Positions 9,793 through 17,478 of a DNA stretch of 32,607 nt are shown in pieces (positions within the stretch are counted from its first letter, which is position 1; each line of letters starts with the position of its first letter). Source of the DNA: an uncultured Spirochaeta sp. (GTDB lineage Bacteria > Spirochaetota > Spirochaetia > DTKZ01); contig CAKZQO010000253.1 in the NCBI GenBank assembly GCA_937140905.1, forward strand, positions 1 through 32,607. Direction: 5' to 3'. Under the pieces are notes generated by a model that worked only from the letters and a program-made list of their open reading frames with translations, was not told where the DNA came from and did no database searches. The position numbers and the translations under genes were made by a program.

Positions 9793-11258
9793 GGGGCAGA
9801 CTCCAGAGGAAGAAGGATCTGGACTAGGGTACCGTTCCCCGGTTCGGAATGGATGTGTACCTTTCCCTTTCCCGAAGTGGCAAGGACTACCCTTCGTACC
9901 ACGTTGTACAATCCGATCCGAATGGACGGATGGGTTGCTTCTGCATGGGCAGCATTGAGTACTTTCTCCATTTCCTCTTTTTCCATCCCCTTACCTGTGT
10001 CACTCACTACCATCTCCAAGTAAGGAGCACGGATTTGTACCGAGATATACACCTTTCCCCCGTTCTCTAGATCGTGCAAACCATGAACTATAGCATTTTC
10101 GATGAGAGGCTGTAAAAGTAATGCGGGTGTTTGGTATAAAAATACTCCCTCAGCGATTTCCCACTCGAATTGGAACCGATCCTTGAAGCGTAGTTGTAAA
10201 AGCCAGACGTACCTACGTGCGCATTCGATCTCCTCCGACACCAATACAAAGCGGTTGGACGGTCGTAGGACATATCGTATAAAATCCGCCAATTTTTCCA
10301 GGAACTCAGCGGTAGCTTCGTCTTTCTCTGCCAGAGCAAGTTGCCAGCCTGCCGATAGAGTGTTGTACAGGAAGTGAGGATTGATCTGGCTCTGCAAGGC
10401 AAGTAGTTCGGCTTCTTTTAATTTATGCTCGTAATCTAGCACGTGCATCTGTTGTTCGAGAAGTTTCCGCTCCAATTCCGCCTTTCGTTGTAACTCTTCG
10501 AAAGCTTCCCGTATGCTCTTCTGCATCCGGCTGAATGCACTATGGAGAGTTCCGATCTCATCGTTACCCTCATAGGGAGGAAGCTCGGAGTGATAGTTCC
10601 TGCGCTCCATCTCCTCCACTGTATTGGATAACCGTTCTAGTGGCTCACTGATCATAAAGGAGTACCGGATCATCAGTAGGGTACTGAGCAGAAAGGCGAG
10701 AAGGATAAGCAGCAAATTAAAAAGGAGAATGGTGTTTAGGATTTTCCTGTAACCTGTAAAAGCCTGCAACACTCCATCGAGATAGAGGGTATTCATTCTC
10801 GTGAGAAGGAATTGGATCAACCCCTCTAACTGCTTGCATTCCTCGTACAGATTCACGTAGGTACTTACATCCCTTCCTCTCTTCGCTTTTACTGCCCCTT
10901 CACTAGCGGATAGATACTCTCGGAGAAGGGAAGCTAGGTTCTTCTCCAACAGCAAGAGTTCATCCTTTCGGATCTCCTTGTTCAATGCCTTGATCTGGTC
11001 ATTAAGAAAGGAAGAATACCGGATGTATTCCTTCAAGGATTCAGAGTTCTTTGCCAGTAGGTAGCCGGTTAGATACTGTTGGGTCTTCTCTAGATTCTCC
11101 CAGATGTTCCTCTTCAGGAACAGGTTATTCTTCAGGAGCAGTTCAATGCTCTGTGCCAGTTCCAAAGAACTAAATACGGTATAAAGAGTTATGGAGGAGA
11201 GGATTAGAATGATGATGAAGGAGTTCCCAACGATACGGTTCCGTAGTTTGTGCTTCAT
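9789..11258 (-). CDS. yesM: sensor histidine kinase, YesM/LytS type
   Basis: Membrane kinase of 489 residues. Transmembrane segment 1 is at about 10-30 and segment 2 at about 175-197. Between them is a roughly 140-residue extracytoplasmic region rich in charged helices, suggesting a four-helix bundle rather than a small-molecule pocket. Then come HAMP (about 198-250), a coiled coil, the His_kinase motif QINPHFLYNTL with phospho-acceptor His295, and a HATPase domain with LLQPLIENAIVHGL (N box) and DTGKGM (G box). The gene starts 2 bp after the anchored binding protein and overlaps the regulator gene. A helical sensor domain plus an anchored binding protein fits the XylFII-LytS arrangement, in which the binding protein reads the sugar and the kinase reads the protein. 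That pairing is inferred. Confidence 0.9.
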   Translation of the reverse strand: MKHKLRNRIVGNSFIIILILSSITLYTVFSSLELAQSIELLLKNNLFLKRNIWENLEKTQQYLTGYLLAKNSESLKEYIRYSSFLNDQIKALNKEIRKDELLLLEKNLASLLREYLSASEGAVKAKRGRDVSTYVNLYEECKQLEGLIQFLLTRMNTLYLDGVLQAFTGYRKILNTILLFNLLLILLAFLLSTLLMIRYSFMISEPLERLSNTVEEMERRNYHSELPPYEGNDEIGTLHSAFSRMQKSIREAFEELQRKAELERKLLEQQMHVLDYEHKLKEAELLALQSQINPHFLYNTLSAGWQLALAEKDEATAEFLEKLADFIRYVLRPSNRFVLVSEEIECARRYVWLLQLRFKDRFQFEWEIAEGVFLYQTPALLLQPLIENAIVHGLHDLENGGKVYISVQIRAPYLEMVVSDTGKGMEKEEMEKVLNAAHAEATHPSIRIGLYNVVRRVVLATSGKGKVHIHSEPGNGTLVQILLPLESAP

Positions 11259-11260
11259 CC

Positions 11261-12274
11261 TCAGTAAGTCCTTCCATACTTTGTGTTGGAATTTATCTTT
11301 ATGATGCCCATGGGAGGTGTGCCAGCCCAGATCTGCTCGAGCGTTCTAACCGCGGCCTTCCCCATTTCTAGGGCATCCCGCACAACCGTAGCCTGTACAA
11401 CTCCTTTTTCCAGTAACCGGCTGATTTCAGCGTTCTCGTCTGCACCGATAATCAGGATCTTTCCTACCAATCCCCGATCGATGATCACCTGGGCTACCCC
11501 AACAGTACTTCGCGCGCTAGTGCAGAGAAACGCATTGATCTCGGGATGGTTTTGTAGCATGGTACTGCACGCCTCTTCGCTTCCCAAGATGCTCACCGCT
11601 TCCCTCTCTACCGCTACAATTCTTCCTTTTCCCCGCTTCTCCAACTCAAAGATAGCTCCTTTTAGAAAAGGTTCCTCCGTTAAGGTGAATGAATTCGGTG
11701 TACCAGAGGGAAGGATTATGCCCAGTCGAGCATCTTTCCCGAGTAGACCAATCACAACGGAGGCTCCTTCCTTTCCTAGCAAGAAGGAATCACTACTGAC
11801 GAACCCTCGACTTGGTCTCGGGGGAACATCCATTGCCACTGGTACAAAGGGAATCCGGTACCGTTCTGCTTTTTCGATGAACTGCTCTACCTTCTCACCC
11901 GCCGGGAAGTACATAATCAGTCCATCAGGAGCCGAGCGGATGGCGATCTCGAAATACCGAAAAGCCTCAGCAGGAAGGTAAGATCCCTTCGTGTTCGTAT
12001 CCGAAGGGTAGTAGAACACCTGCATTGCCGTTTGGGAGGCATCCGCCTCTTCTTGGATTCCCTGGATGATGTTGGAAAGGAAGGGATCCGTATAAGAAGG
12101 CAGGATAGCGATCAAATGGTGTTTCGCAATCCCCAGAGATACAGGGTGTCTCAATACTGTCTTCGATAGTTCTACTCGTGCCCTTCCTATCAAATGCACG
12201 TTGTAGATAGTAAGTCCAACCATCAGACAGGCAAGAACAATAATGAAAGCTAGAATCACATGCGTCTTTCGCAT
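11261..12274 (-). CDS. membrane-anchored periplasmic-binding-protein-like sugar sensor
   Basis: The 337-residue protein has one N-terminal hydrophobic segment (residues 7-28) with no lipobox and no obvious cleavage site, so it should remain anchored. It is followed by a RbsB/LacI-type periplasmic binding fold. Visible cues are LIAILPSYTDPFLSNIIQGIQ near residue 54, a hinge-region SSDSFLLGKEGA and the late IIGADENAEISRLLEKG. It is the first gene of the sensing operon, directly before the kinase. Position and anchoring match XylFII-type co-sensors of Clostridia. No SD precedes the ATG and no alternative start exists upstream (TGA six codons back), while an extended -10 lies only 10 bases upstream. 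The ligand is unknown. Confidence 0.78.
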   Translation of the reverse strand: MRKTHVILAFIIVLACLMVGLTIYNVHLIGRARVELSKTVLRHPVSLGIAKHHLIAILPSYTDPFLSNIIQGIQEEADASQTAMQVFYYPSDTNTKGSYLPAEAFRYFEIAIRSAPDGLIMYFPAGEKVEQFIEKAERYRIPFVPVAMDVPPRPSRGFVSSDSFLLGKEGASVVIGLLGKDARLGIILPSGTPNSFTLTEEPFLKGAIFELEKRGKGRIVAVEREAVSILGSEEACSTMLQNHPEINAFLCTSARSTVGVAQVIIDRGLVGKILIIGADENAEISRLLEKGVVQATVVRDALEMGKAAVRTLEQIWAGTPPMGIIKINSNTKYGRTY

Positions 12275-12283
12275 ATTACTAGT

Positions 12284-12292
12284 ATTGTATCA
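12284..12292 (-). promoter_or_regulatory. extended -10 promoter for the sugar-sensing operon
   Basis: On the minus strand TGATACAAT is an extended -10 element ending 9 bases before the ATG at 12274. A start about 7 bases downstream would leave a leader of about 2-3 bases. No convincing -35 is seen at 17 bp. Confidence 0.4.
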
Positions 12293-12325
12293 CCGTCTAT
12301 CGAATCACTGCTACAACCCGCCCCC

Positions 12326-12354
12326 TTGATCCCTTCGTTTCTTCTCCCTACAAT
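12326..12354 (+). promoter_or_regulatory. sigma-70 promoter for the 97-residue gene
   Basis: TTGATC (12326-12331), 17 bases, TACAAT (12349-12354). The expected start near 12361 leaves a short leader containing the SD (GGAAGGGG) of the gene at 12373. Confidence 0.6.
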
Positions 12355-12372
12355 GCTTGGAAGGGGTGAGCA

Positions 12373-12666
12373 ATGAAACGGGAAGACTTCATCTTCATCA
12401 TCGGCTACCAGGGGGATGTAGCGATCGTCGACGGTAAGGCAAAGAGAAAGTACGGCTCTTACACGACCCGGCAGCTAGTGGAAGCAGGACTCTTCAAACC
12501 CGCTTTTTGCTCTGCCCTTTATTCAGAAGACCCCAAAGAAATGGAAGAGTTTCTAACCCTGTTCAACGCTGCCCATCCGGGTCCTCCCTACACGAAAGAG
12601 CAGTTGAGTCGCTTGTTCGGGGTGTTCGAAGTACCTAAAGAACCCATCCGGTACAAGATTCTCTAG
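12373..12666 (+). CDS. hypothetical protein, 97 residues
   Basis: I do not recognise the family. The product is small and soluble, with no signal peptide or membrane segment. It begins with a possible beta-hairpin (FIFIIGYQGDVAIVDGKAKR) and continues with a mostly helical, acidic middle and a proline-containing C-terminus. GGAAGGGGTGAGCA just before the ATG is a strong SD and a good promoter lies upstream, so this is a real gene. It is divergent from the sugar-sensing operon and lies 104 bp before the oxidoreductase operon, which has its own promoter. No function is proposed. Confidence 0.75.
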   Translation: MKREDFIFIIGYQGDVAIVDGKAKRKYGSYTTRQLVEAGLFKPAFCSALYSEDPKEMEEFLTLFNAAHPGPPYTKEQLSRLFGVFEVPKEPIRYKIL

Positions 12667-12676
12667 AAGAAATTCA

Positions 12677-12705
12677 TTGACGCCTTAAAACTTCTCGGTT
12701 ACAAT
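12677..12705 (+). promoter_or_regulatory. sigma-70 promoter for the 2-oxoacid oxidoreductase operon
   Basis: TTGACG (12677-12682), 17 bases, TACAAT (12700-12705): nearly consensus. The leader of about 60 bases contains ATTGC, seven bases, GCAAT (from 12717), a small inverted repeat. GAGGT precedes the first ATG at 12771. Confidence 0.7.
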
Positions 12706-12770
12706 GTCTTTGAGTATTGCAATAAAAGCAATTTTACTATGCATAATTCACAACACAAACGAGGTCGTGT

Positions 12771-13307
12771 ATGGAACTGATCCACAATGAGATACCCCTG
12801 GAGTTCCTTAGCGCTCTTCCCGAAGGAATCAAATACGTGGTGCGGCATGGAAAAGACTTTCTTGTGGTGGAAGAAGTAACCTGCCCCAATGGGCATTCCC
12901 TAATGAGCGAAAACGTCCGTATTCACGGCGAACCTTCGATCAAAATAGGCGTGGAAATTGCCAACGAAAAGGGGCATTTCTTCATCGATTCCTACTGGGG
13001 AAGCCATAAAAAACTATTTGATTTCATTCCATCCCTAGGGCACGCTCCCGTGATTGTCCAGTCTTTCTGCCCCACCTGCGGAACCAGCCTCATGGTAGAG
13101 GATCAGTGTTCCATACAGGGTTGTAAAACCAAGGAACACATTCTCATGTTACTCCCTGGAAGAAAGAATCGGATCCTCGTATGTGCCCGTTTAGGTTGTC
13201 CCGGACATCGGCTGGATATCCAGGAACTTCCTCATGAAGTCACGGAGAAGATCAGTGGCATCAACTTCTTTGGTACAGGAATAGACGACTACTTTGGAGG
13301 GATCTAA
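12771..13307 (+). CDS. Cys-rich, possibly metal-binding protein of unknown function
   Basis: A 178-residue cytoplasmic protein that I cannot assign. Cysteines stand at 38, 100, 103, 113, 118, 138 and 143, in CPNGH, CPTCG, CSIQGC and CARLGCPGH settings. The CPTCG knuckle resembles a zinc ribbon or rubredoxin-like site. It is the first gene of the oxidoreductase operon and its stop overlaps the ferredoxin ATG by one base (TAATG), so the two are translated together. That suggests a role with the enzyme, such as cofactor insertion, an extra subunit or a regulator; this is inference. The SD GAGGT sits 6 bases before the ATG. Nothing looks truncated. Confidence 0.8.
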   Translation: MELIHNEIPLEFLSALPEGIKYVVRHGKDFLVVEEVTCPNGHSLMSENVRIHGEPSIKIGVEIANEKGHFFIDSYWGSHKKLFDFIPSLGHAPVIVQSFCPTCGTSLMVEDQCSIQGCKTKEHILMLLPGRKNRILVCARLGCPGHRLDIQELPHEVTEKISGINFFGTGIDDYFGGI

Positions 13308-13543
13308 TGCAGGAGAACTATATCGAAATAGAAATCGAGCAATGCAAAGGATGCCGTCTCTGCGTGGAGACCTGCCCTCATCACTGCATCGTGCAGGGAT
13401 CGGATATAAACAAAATGGGATACCAGTACATCCGCTTCGTGCAGAACGGTTGCACCGCCTGTGGTTTCTGCTATTACATCTGCCCAGAACCGGGAGCCAT
13501 CACTGTGATCAAAGCGGAGAAGCGGGAGGCTGTCCATGGCTAA
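13307..13543 (+). CDS. 4Fe-4S ferredoxin subunit of 2-oxoacid oxidoreductase (VorD/KorD type)
   Basis: A 78-residue protein that passes electrons from the TPP site to free ferredoxin. Two complete cluster motifs are present: CKGCRLCVETCP at residues 13-24 and CTACGFCYYICP at about residues 49-60, eight cysteines for two [4Fe-4S] clusters. Spacing and length match the delta subunit of ferredoxin oxidoreductases. It overlaps the upstream Cys-rich gene by 1 base and the alpha-subunit gene by 8 bases, showing tight coupling. Confidence 0.9.
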   Translation: MQENYIEIEIEQCKGCRLCVETCPHHCIVQGSDINKMGYQYIRFVQNGCTACGFCYYICPEPGAITVIKAEKREAVHG

Positions 13544-14597
13544 GCAGTTGATTAAAGGAAACGAAGCGGTTGTGTATGGAGCCCTCTTGGGAGGGGCCAC
13601 CCACTTTTTCGGCTATCCCATTACCCCTGCCAGTGAAATTGCCCACGCTGCAGCGGAATACTTTGTGTCCACCGGCAGGTGTTTTCTCCAGGCAGAGGAT
13701 GAAGTGAATGCCATCAACATGCTGTACGGAGCCGCTTCTGCGGGAGGAAGGGTAATGACCGCATCCTCTGGGCCGGGGATCGCCCTCATGTCCGAAGGGC
13801 TATCCTACCTAGCGGGAGCCGAATTACCAGCCGTAGTGGTAGACGTCCAGCGCGCGGGCCCTGGATTGGGAAACATCTGGCCCGAACAAGCGGACTACAA
13901 CATGGTGGTGAAGGGAGGAGGCCATGGAAACTACCGGAACATCGTGCTCGCCCCTTTCTCCGCGCAAGAGATGTGCGATTTCGCCTACCGAGCCTTTGAA
14001 CTGGCAGAGCGGTACCGGATGACCGTGTTCATTCTGGCGGACGCGTACATTGGTCAGATCATGGAAGCGGTGGAAGTCCCCACAAAAGTCCACCATTCTC
14101 CTAGAAAAGAATGGGCCTTGTACGCGGACCGGGAAAGCCGGCACAACCTGATTACTTCCATCCTAATGAACACGGAACTTCTCTACCACCACAATAAAAA
14201 GCTCCAGGAGAAGTACGCCAAAGTGGAACGGGAACTAGTGGAGTGGGAGGAGTACGATACCGAGGATGCCGACTTCCTTTTCGTGGCCTATGGAATCAGC
14301 GCCCGGATCAGTCTATCGGTGGTCCGGGAACTTCGAAGGTTGAACCAAAAGGCAGGCCTCCTGCGTCCCAAGACCCTCTACCCCTTCCCCAGCGCACGGA
14401 TCGCGGAGCTGTCCCGGCAAGTACGTCAGATAGCCGTTGTAGAACTGAGCAACGGGCAGATGGCAGCGGATGTCGAACTGGCAGCCAGGCGATCGGTTCT
14501 CAAATACAACTGGATGGGAGGCAAGGTCCCTTCAATCCAGGAAGTGTTAGAGCTGGCCAAAGAGGACATGAAACAAACCACCACCGTAAGGGGATGA
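13536..14597 (+). CDS. vorB: 2-oxoacid:ferredoxin oxidoreductase alpha subunit (VorB/KorA)
   Basis: Part of the oxygen-sensitive enzyme that converts a 2-oxoacid plus CoA to acyl-CoA, CO2 and reduced ferredoxin. The 353 residues start with KGNEAVVYGALLGGATHFFG and then the YPITPASE motif near residue 28. SSGPGIALMSEGL near residue 77 and WPEQADYNM near residue 115 are also typical of the pyrimidine-binding alpha subunit. The N-terminus is closest in memory to VorB (3-methyl-2-oxobutanoate dehydrogenase) and KorA (2-oxoglutarate); the two cannot be told apart safely by eye. The C-terminal third (from residue 245) is the transketolase C-like domain. It ends 3 bp before the fused beta-gamma gene. 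Confidence 0.88.
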   Translation: MAKQLIKGNEAVVYGALLGGATHFFGYPITPASEIAHAAAEYFVSTGRCFLQAEDEVNAINMLYGAASAGGRVMTASSGPGIALMSEGLSYLAGAELPAVVVDVQRAGPGLGNIWPEQADYNMVVKGGGHGNYRNIVLAPFSAQEMCDFAYRAFELAERYRMTVFILADAYIGQIMEAVEVPTKVHHSPRKEWALYADRESRHNLITSILMNTELLYHHNKKLQEKYAKVERELVEWEEYDTEDADFLFVAYGISARISLSVVRELRRLNQKAGLLRPKTLYPFPSARIAELSRQVRQIAVVELSNGQMAADVELAARRSVLKYNWMGGKVPSIQEVLELAKEDMKQTTTVRG

Positions 14598-14600
14598 TCT

Positions 14601-16037
14601 ATGGTAAAACACGCGAAACCAAAAACCTTCTATGACACGTTCGAACGAAGGGGGCCAGGTGAAAAGAACACCACCTACTGCCCTGGCTGTGGCCATGGAA
14701 ACGCGCATAAACTGATTGCCGAAGTGATTGCCGAACTGGGAATCCAGGACCGAGTGATTTTCTGTTCCCCGGTAGGTTGCAGCGTGTTCGCATATTACTA
14801 CTTCGATACGGGCAACGTTCAGTGTTCCCATGGCCGGGCTCCGGCAGTGGCAACGGGACTTTCACGGGCGCGGGACAACGCCATCGTCATTTCCTACCAG
14901 GGGGATGGAGACCTGGCAGGCATTGGGATGGGCGCCATCATGCACGCCGCTAATCGGGGAGAACACATGGCCGTGTTTTTCATCAACAACGCTATCTATG
15001 GGATGACGGGTGGTCAGATGGCTCCCACTACTCTGATAGGGCAAAAAACTACCACTACCCCATTTGGCCGATCCCCCGGACGGGAAGGGTTCCCCATCCG
15101 GATGTGCGAATTGATCAATGAACTTCAAGCCCCCGTATACATCGAACGGGTCTCCTTGGGGGATGCGGCCCGAATTATGCGGGCCAAACGGGCGGTAAAA
15201 CAAGCCCTTCTCAATCAGGTGAACAAGAAAGGCTTCTCTTTCGTGGAGCTCTTATCCCCCTGCCCCATCAATTGGAAGATGACTCCCATCGAAGCTCGAA
15301 AATGGCTGATCGACACGATGGAACCTCTGTTCCCGGTAAAGGTGTTCCGGAATATCGAGGAACCTCCTGTGAAATACGAACCTCCAAAAGTACTTTCCGA
15401 TGCTGAACTGGTAAATCATTTTGCCGCAACCACAGAAATCGAAATCCCCGTGTCGCCCCGGGAAGTGGAAGACCAATACATCAAGATCGCCGGCTTTGGA
15501 GGCCAGGGTGTCATGTCCGCGGGCGTGTTCCTGGCTAACTGCGCCATCAAGGAAGGGTTCAACGCCACGTGGCTTCCTTCCTACGGTCCGGAAATGCGAG
15601 GCGGAACAGCCAATGCTAGCGTCATCATCTCCAACAACCAGATTGGCACACCCCTCGTGAGTAGCCCCAACGTGCTGATCGCCATGAACGCCCCTTCCCT
15701 AGACACGTTCGAAGAAACGGTAGTCTCCAGTGGTCTGGTGATCGTCAATTCCTCTCTAGTATCCCGCAAACTTCGCCGGGAAGACGTACGGGCCATCTAC
15801 GCTCCTGTAACGGAAATAGCGAAGGATGTGGGATTGATCGCGGCGGCCTCGGTGGTGGCCCTTACCCTCTACGCATGCATATCCGGAGCGGTGCAGATCG
15901 AAACGATCAAGAAGGTAATTCCTCTTTCCCTCAAGAAGAAAGCCTTGGTGGACGTAAACTTGAAGGCAGTGGAGGCCGCCGTAGAGTACTACCAGAAAAA
16001 CATTAAGGAAGCGTATTCCTACACGTCTGTCAAATAG
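14601..16037 (+). CDS. 2-oxoacid:ferredoxin oxidoreductase, fused beta and gamma subunits
   Basis: A 478-residue fusion. Residues 1-275 are the TPP-binding beta subunit: CPGCGHGN at 27-34, the TPP/Mg motif GDGDLAGIG at 101-109 and the following NNAIYGMTGGQ. Residues 292-478 are the gamma subunit: IAGFGGQGVMSAG at about 296-308 and SYGPEMRGGTAN in the middle. A short linker joins them. Separate beta and gamma genes are the classical arrangement; here they make one chain, so the complex would have three gene products with the ferredoxin subunit. The SD AAGGGG precedes the ATG. It is the last gene of the operon. Substrate is uncertain: branched-chain 2-oxoacids or 2-oxoglutarate are most likely. 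Confidence 0.88.
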   Translation: MVKHAKPKTFYDTFERRGPGEKNTTYCPGCGHGNAHKLIAEVIAELGIQDRVIFCSPVGCSVFAYYYFDTGNVQCSHGRAPAVATGLSRARDNAIVISYQGDGDLAGIGMGAIMHAANRGEHMAVFFINNAIYGMTGGQMAPTTLIGQKTTTTPFGRSPGREGFPIRMCELINELQAPVYIERVSLGDAARIMRAKRAVKQALLNQVNKKGFSFVELLSPCPINWKMTPIEARKWLIDTMEPLFPVKVFRNIEEPPVKYEPPKVLSDAELVNHFAATTEIEIPVSPREVEDQYIKIAGFGGQGVMSAGVFLANCAIKEGFNATWLPSYGPEMRGGTANASVIISNNQIGTPLVSSPNVLIAMNAPSLDTFEETVVSSGLVIVNSSLVSRKLRREDVRAIYAPVTEIAKDVGLIAAASVVALTLYACISGAVQIETIKKVIPLSLKKKALVDVNLKAVEAAVEYYQKNIKEAYSYTSVK

Positions 16038-16044
16038 GGTAGCG

Positions 16045-16067
16045 AGACAAGGGTGTTCCCCTTGTCT
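16045..16067. repeat. inverted repeat just after the oxidoreductase operon
   Basis: A 9-bp perfect stem (AGACAAGGG with CCCTTGTCT) has a 5-base loop, 7 bases after the stop codon. It lacks a proper T run on either strand, so it may stabilise the 3' end rather than terminate. The real terminator lies about 65 bases further on. Confidence 0.6.
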
Positions 16068-16131
16068 AGTTTATATAGGCGGGTTGCATTGGTAACTTAG
16101 TACCCTACCTTTAGCGCCCCTCCATCTCCTG

Positions 16132-16165
16132 CGGCTTGGACATCTAGTCCAAGCCGTATTTTTTT
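16132..16165 (+). terminator. rho-independent terminator overlapping the 3' end of the convergent regulator gene
   Basis: Stem CGGCTTGGA (16132-16140) pairs with TCCAAGCCG (16148-16156) around a 7-base loop, then TATTTTTTTA. It points on the plus strand and ends the oxidoreductase operon. The loop contains the stop codon of the minus-strand NtrC-type gene, and the 3' arm plus T run encode that protein's last residues (KKYGLD). Confidence 0.85.
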
Positions 16166-17478
16166 ATCTTGTATTGCAAGGTTCTCCGACTGATTCCTAG
16201 CTCCTTTGCCGCTTTCGTTCGATTTCCACCCTGACGCCGAAGAGCTAATTCGATAGATGCCCTTTCTAGATCCTCCAACCGGGTAGCCCCAGATAGAACG
16301 GTCCCTTTTGGCTCTTCCATTATTCTCGATTCCTTCAACTCAATATGGTCGGGAAGGATTTCCCGCCCCTCGCTCAGGATGACCGCTCGTTCGAGGATGT
16401 TTTCCAATTCCCGAACATTTCCTGGATACTCGTAGGAAAGAAGCTTTGCCAAGCTCTGGGAGCTTAACCGTTTGGCCCCTACATTCAACCTCTTACAGAT
16501 TCGTACCAAAAGGTACTCTGCAATCAAGGGGATATCCGATTTTCGCTCCCGTAACGGGGGAATATCGATCCGGATCACGTTCAACCGATAGAATAAATCC
16601 TCCCGGAACTCGCCCTGTCGAACCCGCTCCTCCAGATTCCGATTTGTAGCCGAAAGGATTCGCGCCCGGATCGGAATGTCCCGGTTTCCACCGATCCGAC
16701 GGATCTTCCTATCCTGTAGGACCCGAAGGAGTTTTACCTGAAGGGCAAGGGGCATTTCCGCTATCTCGTCCAGGAACAAGGTTCCGGCCCCTGCTAGTTC
16801 GAATAGACCGATCTTCCGGCAATCTGCCCCGGTAAAAGCCCCCTTTTCATGACCGAACAATTCACTTTCGATGAGGGTATGAGGCAAAGCGCCCACGTTT
16901 ACGCCGATAAAGGGCTCCTCCTTCCGTGAAGAAGCCGCGTGGATCTGCCGAGCCACGATCTCTTTCCCGGTTCCTGTTTCCCCCGTAATGAGAACCGTGG
17001 AATCGGTACCGCCTACCTTGAGGATGAGGGATCGGATCTCTTCAATTCTTGGATGCTTCCCGATTAAAGAATACTCCTTCGGTTCTATCCTACGACTCGC
17101 TTCCCATACCTGCTTCCTTCGTTCCTCTTCCACCAGGGTGCGGATTTTCTGCAGCAGCAAATCGGTATCTAAGGGCTTTTCCAGGAAATCCCGGGCTCCG
17201 CTCTTCAGGGCCTGAACCGCATCCGGAATCTCCCCATGGGCAGAGATCATCACGATAGGAACCAACACCCCCTCTTCTAGTGTCCACTCCAACACTTCCT
17301 GGCCGGACATCCCGGGCATTTTCAGATCCAGGATCGCCACGTCAAACCGCTCCTCTGCTAGAAGATCCCGCGCCGTGATACCATCCGGTGCCGTTACCGC
17401 CTCGATTCCCTCTAGTAGAAAGATTCTTTTAAGGGTTTCCCGAATATTTCGCTCATCGTCCGCGATCAGCACCCGCAT
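16144..17478 (-). CDS. sigma-54-dependent response regulator, NtrC family
   Basis: A bacterial enhancer-binding protein of 444 residues. The receiver domain has acidic DDE at 7-9 and phospho-acceptor Asp51 (AILDLKMPG). The AAA+ domain carries Walker A GETGTGKE at 166-173, the sigma-54 contact loop GAFTGA at 213-218 and Walker B LFLDEI at 234-239, with an arginine-finger region FREDLFYRLNV after it. The C-terminal Fis-type helix-turn-helix (about 400-444) reads GNRTKAAKELGISRRTLQYKI. All parts needed for sigma-54 activation look intact. It is the last gene of the macA operon and overlaps the kinase gene by 26 bases; GGAGG lies just before its ATG. A sigma-54 promoter and twin palindromes upstream of macA are the obvious target. 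The final codons double as a terminator on the other strand. Confidence 0.93.
   Translation of the reverse strand: MRVLIADDERNIRETLKRIFLLEGIEAVTAPDGITARDLLAEERFDVAILDLKMPGMSGQEVLEWTLEEGVLVPIVMISAHGEIPDAVQALKSGARDFLEKPLDTDLLLQKIRTLVEEERRKQVWEASRRIEPKEYSLIGKHPRIEEIRSLILKVGGTDSTVLITGETGTGKEIVARQIHAASSRKEEPFIGVNVGALPHTLIESELFGHEKGAFTGADCRKIGLFELAGAGTLFLDEIAEMPLALQVKLLRVLQDRKIRRIGGNRDIPIRARILSATNRNLEERVRQGEFREDLFYRLNVIRIDIPPLRERKSDIPLIAEYLLVRICKRLNVGAKRLSSQSLAKLLSYEYPGNVRELENILERAVILSEGREILPDHIELKESRIMEEPKGTVLSGATRLEDLERASIELALRRQGGNRTKAAKELGISRRTLQYKIKKYGLD

Noticed and set aside
11283-11981. 232-codon plus-strand open frame inside the anchored sensor gene
   Set aside because: Antisense shadow of a coding region with no recognisable motif and no SD.
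16045-16067. First hairpin after the oxidoreductase operon as the main terminator
   Set aside because: It lacks a T run. A textbook terminator stands at 16132-16165.
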